NCBI RefSeq assembly: GCF_030269605.1
Contig: NZ_BSTQ01000013.1
Location: 220,215-284,214, forward strand
From: Lentzea sp. NBRC 105346
GTDB lineage: Bacteria > Actinomycetota > Actinomycetes > Mycobacteriales > Pseudonocardiaceae
Length of the DNA stretch: 64,000 nucleotides
Direction of reading: 5' to 3'
Position 1 is the first letter of the stretch, and each line of letters opens with the position of its first letter. The notes beneath the pieces were generated by a model, which saw only the letters and a list, made by a program, of their open reading frames with translations, was not told the DNA's origin and did not search any database. Shown one piece after another: positions 25,954-33,785 of this stretch. The translations under genes and the position numbers were made by a program.

Positions 25954-27350
25954 CTAGCGGTACCGGTTCATGATGTCGCGCATCATTCGTTGCTGCTCTG
26001 CCATCGACTGCTCTTGGATCGCTCGTTCTGTGCCTGAAAGGTTCGGCAGGTTCTCCTGAATGTTGGCGACCGCCTTCTTGAGACGGAAGTAGTTGTCGTT
26101 GTCGGGCTGGGGAAGCTCCTCGGGCTCCCTGACCTTCGGCTGTTGGTCCGGTTCGGGGTGCTTCGGTTCCTCCGGCGGCTGGTCGGGCTCCTTGTGGTGG
26201 TCTGGAAGCTCTGGTTCTTTCTCATGAGGTTGGAAGTCGGGTTCCCTGGGCGCGGACGGCTCGTCAGGCAGATGCTTGGTGTAGCCCTCGCTGTCGAAGA
26301 CGTCGTCCATGTGCCGCCTGGCCTGAGTGCCGGTCTGCTCGGCTGCTTCACGGATTCCCGTCTCCGCCGCCTCCCGAATACCGACTTCGGCCGCCTCACG
26401 CCCTGCGGTCCTGGCCGCGTTGCCCGCGACACCGGCACCATCCGTCATCGCGGCGAGCGCGATGTCCGGAATCAGCTTGCCTGCCGCGGCAAAAGGATCG
26501 TTCTTCCAGCCTTCGACGTTCGCGATCGCTTTGACAGCGTCGACGGGATGGGCCGCCATGCTCGCCACACCGGCGGCCATGGTGGCCATGTTCGCCGCGT
26601 ACTGGCCGGGATGAGTCAGGTTGTAGGGATCAAGCGGGTTGATCGCCCTCAACTGTTTGCCAATGCCGGCAACGCCTTCGACGGCGCTGGTCACCAACGC
26701 GGTCTGTGCGTTGACCGCGGTGTCGACCAGATCCTCCACATTGGCGCCGAGCCGGGTGAGAAATCCCGGCTTCTCCGGAGCCCGGTCCTTCGCCTTGGTG
26801 ATCACTGCGGCGGCTTCGCCCGCCGCGCTCTTCACCGCGTTGCGGGCGTCTTCGAGCAGCCGCTGCGCACTCTCGCGCTTGGCCTGCCCCGGATCGCTGA
26901 ACGGCGCCATTGGCGGCGGCGCGGCGTCGTGCGAGAACGTCGCGGCGAAGGCGGCCCGGTCGTGCTCGTCCGCAGCGGCCTCGTACTGCTTCTTCGCCTG
27001 CTCGGTCGCCTGCTTGGCCTCGTTGTACAGCCGGATCGCCTCGGCGGCGTCCCGCTGTCCCTTTTCTATCGCGCCCTTGTATGTACTGAGTGCGTCGGCC
27101 GCGGGCACGAACGCCTCGGCGGCATCGCGCCACTTCGGCAACTCATCGGCGAAGTAGCTGTTGAACTTCTCCGCCGCCTCGCCCTTCCAGTCGTTGGTGT
27201 CAAGCCTGCTCAACCCGTCGTTGGCCTCCTGGAAAGCCTTGGCAAGCTGCGCATGTTCGACACCGACTCGTCGATCTTCGCCGCGCTGCCCGGCACGAGG
27301 TCTGCCGGATCGTCCGTCTCACCCAACTCGGCGCGTCCGAACCAGCTCAC
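25954..27350 (-). CDS. putative type VII secreted protein, with an apparent one-base frameshift
   Basis: The intact start is the GTG at 27348-27350, overlapping the previous stop (GTGA). The first 36 codons carry the T7SS signal motif ELGETDDPADLVPGS, then the frame breaks near 27240-27245. Restoring one missing G/C after codon 36 gives AKAFQEANDGLSRLDT, which joins the long downstream frame (TTG at 27213) into one protein of about 465 residues. Order: WXG-type helical domain, a helical stretch rich in Lys, Glu and Ala, a hydrophobic-rich middle, a Pro/Glu-rich linker and a helical end. No catalytic toxin motif is recognised. Either a sequencing error or a broken gene. Confidence 0.7.
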
Positions 27351-27880
27351 GACCGATCACCGCCCAGCGAGATGCTGTGCTGGTCACCGTGCACGACGCT
27401 CTCCGCGTCCTTGCTGATGGACTGCCACGCCTTGCCGACGCCCTGCGCCGCCTTCTGCTCCGGGTGATCCTCAAGCGTGAACGCGTCGCTCTTCAGTTGG
27501 TCCCACGACTTGCCCGTTGGGTCGCCGGAGCCCATCGGGTTGCCGAACTCCTGGTCGAACAACCTCTTGAGGGTGTCGCTGATCTGGTCTTCCACGCCCT
27601 TGTAGGTGCCCGCGGCCTGCTGCAGCGACTTCGCCATCGCCTGGCCCTCCTGAACCAGGTGCCGCACACCCCAATGCCAACGCTCGCAGAACTCGCCCAT
27701 GGCGTCCGACAACGCCTCGTCGCCGCACTCGTCCTCGTCGAGGTTCAGTTCCTCGACGGCCGCCCCGCTCGACGCCGAGTACTTGCCGCCCCACACCATC
27801 CCGCCCAGCGTTCCGATGGTGTCGTTGATGCCCTTGACCGCCAGGTTCAACGCCTCGAGATCAACCTGATAGCCGCTCAC
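27347..27880 (-). CDS. WXG100-like helical type VII protein
   Basis: 177-residue helical protein. The start DLEALNLAVKGINDTIGTLGGMV and the central WHWGVRHLVQEGQAMAKSLQQAAGTYKGVEDQIS form the long-helix hairpin of ESX substrate partners, though a strict Trp-Xaa-Gly turn is only partly matched (WHWG). The C-terminal tail is acidic and polar. Translation overlaps the SseB-like gene before it (ATGA) and the large effector after it (GTGA), so the three are tightly coupled. It may dimerise with the effector for export, which is inference. Confidence 0.65.
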   Translation of the reverse strand: MSGYQVDLEALNLAVKGINDTIGTLGGMVWGGKYSASSGAAVEELNLDEDECGDEALSDAMGEFCERWHWGVRHLVQEGQAMAKSLQQAAGTYKGVEDQISDTLKRLFDQEFGNPMGSGDPTGKSWDQLKSDAFTLEDHPEQKAAQGVGKAWQSISKDAESVVHGDQHSISLGGDRS

Positions 27881-28239
27881 GCATCGACCGCCAGCTCGTC
27901 GGACACGATGCCTTTCACCGGCGGCAACGCGATCATGTGCTCCGACCCGGTGTCGAACACGATGCCGGTGCGCCCCGGAAACGCGGGCAGATATGTGTCG
28001 AGCAGTCGTTCTCCTTGCACCGCGAGGTAATCAACCTCGCTCTGTGCCTTCAGATGTTGAGCGAGCTTTTCCAGGCTGGAGAACGCGGCGATCCACTTCA
28101 GACCGTTCATCTCCACCATCGGCAACGACAGTGGATCGATCCGCTGTACGTACACCGTGCTCTCCCGGAACGCCCGGATGAGCGCCTCCGGATCCCCCTC
28201 GCCCGCGCGCATGCGACGGGCCTCCTCCGTGATCGACAT
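27877..28239 (-). CDS. SseB-like protein heading the type VII effector operon
   Basis: 120-residue soluble protein. The pattern ALIRAFRESTVYVQRID, then GLKWIAAFSSLEKLAQHLK and GIVFDTGSEHMIALPP, matches the SseB N-terminal fold found in actinobacterial ESX loci. It has no signal peptide. ATG at 28237-28239 follows GGGGAGAGG; an upstream ATG would add seven residues but has a poor RBS. First gene of the four-gene operon, with a 13-nt shared element 36 nt upstream. Confidence 0.65.
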   Translation of the reverse strand: MSITEEARRMRAGEGDPEALIRAFRESTVYVQRIDPLSLPMVEMNGLKWIAAFSSLEKLAQHLKAQSEVDYLAVQGERLLDTYLPAFPGRTGIVFDTGSEHMIALPPVKGIVSDELAVDA

Positions 28240-28274
28240 GCCTCTCCCCGTTGCGCCCATCCCCCCAGATCGGC

Positions 28275-28287
28275 CGATGCGGAACGT
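28275..28287 (-). promoter_or_regulatory. shared 13-nt upstream element (copy 1)
   Basis: Minus-strand ACGTTCCGCATCG, identical to the copy at 29663-29675. Each lies 36-39 nt upstream of a minus-strand type VII gene start and is preceded by GGTA or GTA. It is probably part of a common promoter or operator for the two transcripts. Confidence 0.45.
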
Positions 28288-28352
28288 TACCGGCCCGTCA
28301 CAACCGGTGTTCTCGGATCGTGGCGCAGAGTGGCGAGACCCACAACTCGAAG

Positions 28353-29624
28353 CTATTTGATCTTTTGTTTCAGGTGGTCAGCCATGGTCTTCGCGACAGG
28401 TGTGAACTTCTTCGCGTAGCTCGTGAGGTCCTTTGGAGACCACTCGCCGTGCCCTACCAGGCGAACAACCGTCCGGTTCATTCGAAAGATCAGGTTTGGC
28501 GATCCGATCTCGACGGCACACGCGTCGCCGTCGCCAACCTTCTCCACCTGCATTGGTGTACCAACCGCCTTACGCTGCGGTGAATTCGGATCGCAGTCAC
28601 TGAACGCACGGGTGGCGTTGTCCTCATCGCGGAACGTCTCGAACTCGACGTCGAGCCCGTTCCCCTTCAGGCCGACGGAGCTGATCAACTCGGTCGACTT
28701 CCGCCTACAGGTCTGCCTGACGCCGTAGACCATCGACTCGTTCGTAGCGGCCTTCCACTTGAGCTCCCGCACGTTCGACTCGAACTCGACGACGCCCGAG
28801 TCCGGTGCGCCGGCAAGCCTCTCGAAGAGATCCCCGCTCAGGAGGTCGCAGGCGAGCGGAACCCCTTGGTAGCGGCCACTGAACTCGTACACCGTGTGCC
28901 CGCCGGGCCGTTTGGCCAGGTTGCCCGCGACTGCGTCAACGAGCTTGGTGAAGGCAGCCTTCGTGTCGATGCCGGCGATGTCGCCGAGGTTGGACGCGCG
29001 CAGATCGGCTTCGGTCCGACCGTCGGGAAACAGGATGCGCGTGTCGTAGTCACCGCTCTTCTCAGAGTCGGAGAACGTCTTGAGCCCGGCTGATGTCCCT
29101 TCGATTTCGTCGCCGATGGGGTGATCGCCGAGGAGCCGGTTGAACGGTGTCTGATCGATGCTCAGCGAGATCCGATCGAGGTGATCGTCGCGTGCATCGG
29201 AGTAGAAGCAGTGTGAGATCCCGTCGAGGTCACCCTTCACCGTCGCGTTCTCACGGGCTACTGAAGCGGGCAGATAGGTCTGGGTGATCCAGTCGCTCGC
29301 AGTGGAACCAAAGCCTGCCGCCACAAGGACATCTGCGGGCATGACCGTGCACGCGTCCAAAACCGGTGTGGCGCCGTAGCTGACTGTTTCGTCTGCCAGG
29401 CGTTGCTTCAAGACGTTGGCATCGGGTGGGCCGGCATCCGCGATCTGGGCGGGTCCTGGCTCGCTCTTCGATTTCGTGATCAACACCGCTGCGGTGATCC
29501 CACCGGCCACGAGGATCAGGACGGTGCAGACCAACAAGACGATCAGGCCGGTCTTCTTCGGCTTCGGCGGCGGGTAGTAGGGCTGCTGCCAGCCGTACTG
29601 CTGCGGATACTGTGGTGCGTTCAT
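28353..29624 (-). CDS. membrane-anchored protein with DUF3558-like extracellular domain
   Basis: 423-residue protein. The N-terminus is Pro/Gln/Tyr-rich (QYPQQYGWQQPYYPPP), then KPKKTGLIVLLVCTVLI forms one membrane helix at about 25-47. The rest is outside; LDACTVMPADVLVAAGF resembles the DUF3558 core, with Cys pairs (HCFYSD, LACDLLSG, RQTCRRK). Its role may be wall-associated binding beside the type VII substrates. The ATG at 29622-29624 follows GAGGGGAACC. The upstream 13-nt element matches that of the effector operon. Confidence 0.7.
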   Translation of the reverse strand: MNAPQYPQQYGWQQPYYPPPKPKKTGLIVLLVCTVLILVAGGITAAVLITKSKSEPGPAQIADAGPPDANVLKQRLADETVSYGATPVLDACTVMPADVLVAAGFGSTASDWITQTYLPASVARENATVKGDLDGISHCFYSDARDDHLDRISLSIDQTPFNRLLGDHPIGDEIEGTSAGLKTFSDSEKSGDYDTRILFPDGRTEADLRASNLGDIAGIDTKAAFTKLVDAVAGNLAKRPGGHTVYEFSGRYQGVPLACDLLSGDLFERLAGAPDSGVVEFESNVRELKWKAATNESMVYGVRQTCRRKSTELISSVGLKGNGLDVEFETFRDEDNATRAFSDCDPNSPQRKAVGTPMQVEKVGDGDACAVEIGSPNLIFRMNRTVVRLVGHGEWSPKDLTSYAKKFTPVAKTMADHLKQKIK

Positions 29625-29662
29625 GGTTCCCCTCGTGCCTGGCCTGCCCTCCCCGGCAGGAA

Positions 29663-29675
29663 CGATGCGGAACGT
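29663..29675 (-). promoter_or_regulatory. shared 13-nt upstream element (copy 2)
   Basis: Second identical copy of ACGTTCCGCATCG, 39 nt before the start of the membrane-anchored DUF3558-like gene. The bases around it differ from copy 1, so the conserved core stands out. The 254-bp divergent intergenic region must also hold the promoter for the plus-strand operon, which I could not identify. Confidence 0.45.
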
Positions 29676-29878
29676 ACCCGAACAAGCACTCAGCGTCGCA
29701 TTGATCAGGGTCGCGGGAGCCCGGGACGAGTTCGATATCCGACACGAAGCGCGACCACCCGAAGTCGGTGGAACCAACTTCAGGTGGTCTTCGTCCAACC
29801 ACAGGTGGGGCTCACGTGGGCGTTGGTAGCCTGCGAAGCGAGACCGAACCGTCACCAAACGTACGGGGGTTGGACGTC

Positions 29879-30340
29879 GTGACAGATCAGCAGGCGGCAG
29901 CGGGTGCTGCCCTCGGCGCCGTCATGGGTGTCGGTGGAGCGGTCGGCGCGGCCATTGGGGCGGCTTTCGCAGCTGAGGAGTCCCTCGGCAAGCTGATGGC
30001 AGGTGCCGCGGAGTCGTCGCGCAAGTTCGAGGTCAACCACGAGAACATCCTGCAGGCCGGCAAGGTAATCAGCGGCCAGGTCTTAGTGTTGCAGGAGGCG
30101 TTTGAGAAAGCGATGGAACACCTGGCCATTCGTGGGCTTCAGGATAATGTGAACCAGGCTATCGCTGAAGCGTGGAACTCGCGGCTCGCCGACGGCGAGG
30201 AATCCTATGCCGGGCGCGTCAGTCAATACCTGACCAGTCTTACGCGGCTTTGCGATCAGCTTAAATCGGCTGCCGTCCAGTACGGGTTCACCGAGGATGA
30301 AGTCAAGACGGCCATGGGAGCGGTTGGTGCGAGTTCGTAG
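29879..30340 (+). CDS. helical ESX-type protein, first gene of the plus-strand operon
   Basis: 153-residue protein. The Ala/Gly-rich start (AAAGAALGAVMGVGGAVGAAIGAAF) resembles PE-like or membrane-active N-termini. Long helices follow (KFEVNHENILQAGKVISGQ, MEHLAIRGLQDNVNQ), with no signal peptide. This suits a type VII substrate or partner, but no named family is certain. GTG start with GGGGGTTGG upstream. The downstream lipoprotein gene overlaps its last 14 bases. Confidence 0.6.
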   Translation: MTDQQAAAGAALGAVMGVGGAVGAAIGAAFAAEESLGKLMAGAAESSRKFEVNHENILQAGKVISGQVLVLQEAFEKAMEHLAIRGLQDNVNQAIAEAWNSRLADGEESYAGRVSQYLTSLTRLCDQLKSAAVQYGFTEDEVKTAMGAVGASS

Positions 30341-30908
30341 TTCGCTGTTGTTGGTTTCGCTCGTGGTGGTGGCTGCGGGCTGCACTGTCGGCGGGACCGC
30401 CACGCCTGGTGGTACCAACACGCAGCCCACCACCTCCGGAACATCTGCGCCGTCGTCATCGAGGCCGCGCTTGGTGAAGTTGGACGGTATCGACGAGTGC
30501 AAGACGCTCACTGCTGCTCAGCAGAAGGAACTCGATATCGACAGCTCAGCAAGTGCTCCGCTCGAGGTTACTGGTGTCGGCAAAGCGCCAACCTGTCGAT
30601 ACCGGAGTCAGAACATTCCGTTGTTCAGCTACACGGTGGCATTGATCACTGAAAAGGGCATCGATTTCTGGGCCGAAGGCGGAAATCTTGCAATCGAGCC
30701 GATGGAGGTTTCTGGCTTTCCTGCCAAGCAGGTGAAGCTGGCTGGGACGAAAGATGCCGGCTGCTCGACTGCGGTAGACACCGCCGATGGCCAGAACCTC
30801 TACGTGACGTTCCTGCCCATCACTCGGGAATTCAGTCCGGAACAGCAGTGCGCCAACGCCAAGAAGGCTGCTGAACTCGCACTAGCGACGATACAGACAT
30901 TGCGGTAG
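30327..30908 (+). CDS. DUF3558 family lipoprotein
   Basis: 193-residue lipoprotein. The N-terminal hydrophobic segment ends with the lipobox VVAAGC; a Thr/Ser/Pro-rich linker follows, then the DUF3558 domain starting near ECKTLTAAQQKELDID. Cys residues in PTCRYRSQ, AGCSTAVD and QQCANAKK are the usual conserved set. The GTG at 30327 follows GGGAG; the frame extends further upstream. DUF3558 lipoproteins are often found beside ESX substrates. By eye, codon use here is less GC-rich than in the flanking purine genes. Confidence 0.82.
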   Translation: MRVRSSLLLVSLVVVAAGCTVGGTATPGGTNTQPTTSGTSAPSSSRPRLVKLDGIDECKTLTAAQQKELDIDSSASAPLEVTGVGKAPTCRYRSQNIPLFSYTVALITEKGIDFWAEGGNLAIEPMEVSGFPAKQVKLAGTKDAGCSTAVDTADGQNLYVTFLPITREFSPEQQCANAKKAAELALATIQTLR

Positions 30909-30916
30909 GGGGAGAA

Positions 30917-32143
30917 ATGGTTTACAAGGACATCCCCGACTTCAGGTTTAAGGGCTACACCAACCAGCAGTTGGCGGACCTTGCCAACAAGATGAACTCG
31001 GGCGATGGTGCTCGGGCGTTCGGCGCCGCGTCGCAGGCGCTCAGGTCGCTGGCCGCGGAGTTGGAGCGCACCGACGAGGTCCTGCGCAAGGAGCTCGGCA
31101 AGCTCGGCGTCGACTGGCAGGGCATGGCCGGTGACAAGGCCAACGAGGGCATGAAGACCACGGTCGCCTACAACGAGCAGGCGAGCCAGGACGGTCAGCA
31201 GAACTCTCAGGTCACGATGGACCAGAGCGAGGCCAACAGCCGTGCCCGCAACGGTATGCCGGACCAGGGCAAGCTCAACGGCCCGACGTCTACGGACATC
31301 ATCGACGACGCTGCCGGGTTCTTCGGGATCGAGACGTCGAACGCCAAGAAGGTCGAGCAGACCCAGGCCGCCCGCCAGCAGGCGATCGACAACATGAACG
31401 GGTACGTGTCGAGCAGCCAGGCCGCGCTGGACGGCTTCCGCGCGCCGGGCAACCCGCCGAACTTCGAGGTCACCGCGGCCTCGAGCGTCAGCACGCCCGT
31501 GGCGCCGGTACAGCAACCCGGCTTCGGCACCCCAGGCGTCCACGGCACGCCGGGCACGCCCGGTCTCCCCGGCTCGACGCCTGGTCTTCCCGGCAACCCG
31601 GTCAACCCCACGCCGAACCTGCCCGGTGGCACGACCGGCACTCTGCCCGGCACGCCGAACCCCGGTCAGCTGCCCGTCGGCCCCGGCATTCCGGGCAAGG
31701 CCGGATCGCCGTTGCCCGTGGGGCTTGGGATCGCGACCGCCGCGACCGCTGGGCTCAGTGCGGCTGCCGCGACCGCCAAGGGGGCCAAGGTCGTCGGCGG
31801 CGGTCGCGGACCGAGTCAAGCGCCCAAGACGCCGATCGCTCCCGGTGGGCCCAAGGGTGCGCCGACGACCCTCGGCGCCGAGAAGGGTGCTGGCACGACC
31901 AAGGGTGGTGCCGCAGGCGTGGCCGCTGAGGAGCACGGGCCGAATCGTCCGGCCGCCAAGGGTGGTGCCGCCGGTGGTAAGGGGGGCTCCGGTCTCATGT
32001 CTCCCGCTGCCGGTGCGGCCAAGGGCGAGGGCGAAGAGGACGGCGAGCACGTGCGCAAGTACGGGGTCGACTCGGACGACGTGTTCGGCGACGAGCGCAT
32101 GGTGGTCCAGTCGGTCATCGGCGAAGACCCGAAGGACAAATAG
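30917..32143 (+). CDS. PPE/WXG-like type VII substrate with Pro/Gly-rich tail
   Basis: 408-residue protein. Residues 1-175 form a helical hairpin with the WXG-type turn DWQG (Trp 67) and long helices full of Gln and Asn. The middle is a collagen-like Gly-Thr-Pro repeat (about 200-270). A short hydrophobic Ala/Gly stretch (residues 275-295) could cross or contact the membrane. The end YGVDSDDVFGDERMVVQS is a conserved tail in actinomycete ESX proteins. ATG follows GGGGGAG. The next gene encodes EspG, the chaperone class for PPE-type substrates. Confidence 0.8.
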   Translation: MVYKDIPDFRFKGYTNQQLADLANKMNSGDGARAFGAASQALRSLAAELERTDEVLRKELGKLGVDWQGMAGDKANEGMKTTVAYNEQASQDGQQNSQVTMDQSEANSRARNGMPDQGKLNGPTSTDIIDDAAGFFGIETSNAKKVEQTQAARQQAIDNMNGYVSSSQAALDGFRAPGNPPNFEVTAASSVSTPVAPVQQPGFGTPGVHGTPGTPGLPGSTPGLPGNPVNPTPNLPGGTTGTLPGTPNPGQLPVGPGIPGKAGSPLPVGLGIATAATAGLSAAAATAKGAKVVGGGRGPSQAPKTPIAPGGPKGAPTTLGAEKGAGTTKGGAAGVAAEEHGPNRPAAKGGAAGGKGGSGLMSPAAGAAKGEGEEDGEHVRKYGVDSDDVFGDERMVVQSVIGEDPKDK

Positions 32144-32146
32144 TCA

Positions 32147-32887
32147 GTGACGACACCAGGTTCTGTCGTTCTGTCCACATTGGAGTTCGACGTCGCGTGG
32201 GAGGCGGAACGCCTGCCGAAGCGCAACGTCGCACTGGATGTGCCGAGCCCCGGCATGACGTACGAGGAACGTGCGCAGTACGTGGCCAGAGCCTGGGAGT
32301 CGTTGGAAGGGCGCGGCCTGGCCTCACGCGGCCGGGTCGTGCCCGAGCTCGCCGACGGGTTCGCCTTGCTGGCGAACCCGCAGATGAGCATCGACATCTG
32401 GATCAAGGCGGACCGGAGCATCACCGGAGTTGCCGCGGCCAGTGGTGACGAAGCGATCCTCGCTGTCATCGACGGCGAGGAGGTGTGGCTGATCGAGGCT
32501 CGCGCTACGGCGCTGGCCGAGGCGGCGGTGTCCGTTGCCGGTGAGATGCCCGCGGGCTACGGGCGGTCGATCAGTGCGCCGTACGAGGCGATCACCAAGG
32601 CGTCGGCGAAGGCCGGCCGCAACGCGCCGGACCTGATCATGGCGCTCGAAGAGCAGGGGATCCGGCTCGGCGACGCCCAGGAGCTCGCGGGCATGGTCGA
32701 CGGCATGAGCGTGGTCGGGCAGTTCGGCGTCGAGCGGGGTGGGCGGCGGGCGGACCGGGTCGTGGCGTTCCACGACAACCCGTCGGGACGGTTCCTGCGG
32801 CTGCTGCGCGGTGACTGGTGCACGGTTACTCCGGCCGACAACCACCGGCTCGCCAGTTGTATCTGGGAGTTGCTCCAAGAGGTCTAG
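32147..32887 (+). CDS. EspG-family type VII chaperone
   Basis: 246-residue cytoplasmic protein of the ESX secretion-associated EspG family. The start VVLSTLEFDVAWEAERLP is the signature first strand and helix, and FALLANPQMSIDIWIKADRSIT the central sheet. ALEEQGIRLGDAQELAGMVDGM and RVVAFHDNPSGRFLRLLRG complete the fold. EspG proteins hold PE/PPE-type substrates soluble before export. The GTG start is three bases after the stop of the PPE-like gene, so it likely serves that substrate. Confidence 0.88.
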   Translation: MTTPGSVVLSTLEFDVAWEAERLPKRNVALDVPSPGMTYEERAQYVARAWESLEGRGLASRGRVVPELADGFALLANPQMSIDIWIKADRSITGVAAASGDEAILAVIDGEEVWLIEARATALAEAAVSVAGEMPAGYGRSISAPYEAITKASAKAGRNAPDLIMALEEQGIRLGDAQELAGMVDGMSVVGQFGVERGGRRADRVVAFHDNPSGRFLRLLRGDWCTVTPADNHRLASCIWELLQEV

Positions 32888-32976
32888 GCGGAACCCAGGG
32901 GACGCCACGGTCGTCTTAACTGATGCGGGCCTGGGGGGCCAGGGGTGTAGCCCGCCACATCTGGGAGAGACGTCCG

Positions 32977-33453
32977 GTGAGAGCAGTTCTCAGCCCTGCC
33001 GCCTACCGAGCCGCCTGGGAGCACCTGGGGCTCGGCGCCATGCCGATCGTGCTCTACGTCGACGCGGGCGACGAGGACGTGCGCGAGCTCGATCCTTGGC
33101 TGGTCGACGCGTTGAAGGTCATTGCGAACCCGGCGTTGAGCGTCGACGTGCGGATCGGGTTCGGCAGCACCAAGATCTCCGCGCTCGCGACCGGGAACGT
33201 GCTCGCCGTGTTGACGCGCGACACGATGACGATCAGCGAGCACGACGACCCGGTCGGCGAGCTCGTCGGCCTGCTACCCGCCGGGGACGACGTGCGCGCG
33301 CAGTTCGGGGCGGCTGTCGTCGACGCCGGCGGGCGCCGGCATCGGGCCGCCGATGTCGTCGACTGGGCGTCGCGCGACGGCATCACCCAAGAGACGTTGA
33401 AAGCCCGAATCGGGGACATGGTCGACGCGATTCGTTCTATCGTCGACAAGTAG
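32977..33453 (+). CDS. second, short EspG-like protein
   Basis: 158-residue protein. The opening VLSPAAYRAAWEHLGLGAMP and central NPALSVDVRIGFGSTKISAL recall the first half of EspG, and the end matches the EspG tail only weakly. It is about 90 residues shorter than its neighbour. The GTG at 32977 follows GGGAGAG. It may serve a second substrate or form a heterodimer with the first EspG. Both are inference. Confidence 0.65.
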   Translation: MRAVLSPAAYRAAWEHLGLGAMPIVLYVDAGDEDVRELDPWLVDALKVIANPALSVDVRIGFGSTKISALATGNVLAVLTRDTMTISEHDDPVGELVGLLPAGDDVRAQFGAAVVDAGGRRHRAADVVDWASRDGITQETLKARIGDMVDAIRSIVDK

Positions 33454-33475
33454 AGAAACCAAGGGGGTTGCGGGC

Positions 33476-33781
33476 GTGGCTGTCGCGAAGTTCAACACCG
33501 AAGCCATGGAACAGTGCCGCACTACCGTGAGCAGTCAGGCCGGGAAATTCGGCGCCATCGGTGACGGGTTTTCCGGGCACTACGGCAATTCGGACATATT
33601 CGGAAAGTTGTCTGCCTCGGGGTCGATGGCCGGGTCCGTGAGCTCGATGGACGAGGCCGCCGGCCAGGAGTTCGCGGCAGCGGAAAAGCTGCTGGGCAAG
33701 GTCGAGCGGACGCTCGACACCGTGCAGTCCAGCGTTGCCGACATCGAGGAGTCCAACGTGCAGTCGTTCCGGGCGGTGTGA
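33476..33781 (+). CDS. small ESX-like helical protein
   Basis: 101-residue protein without signal peptide or membrane helix. Two helical stretches (FNTEAMEQCRTTVSSQAGKF and AGQEFAAAEKLLGKVERTLD) flank a Gly/Ser-rich turn, the size and shape of an ESAT-6/CFP-10 type partner, though no strict Trp-Xaa-Gly is present. The GTG start follows GGGGGTTGCG. It lies 4 bp before the WXG-transglycosylase gene and is probably its co-secreted partner. Confidence 0.65.
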   Translation: MAVAKFNTEAMEQCRTTVSSQAGKFGAIGDGFSGHYGNSDIFGKLSASGSMAGSVSSMDEAAGQEFAAAEKLLGKVERTLDTVQSSVADIEESNVQSFRAV

Positions 33782-33785
33782 GTCG

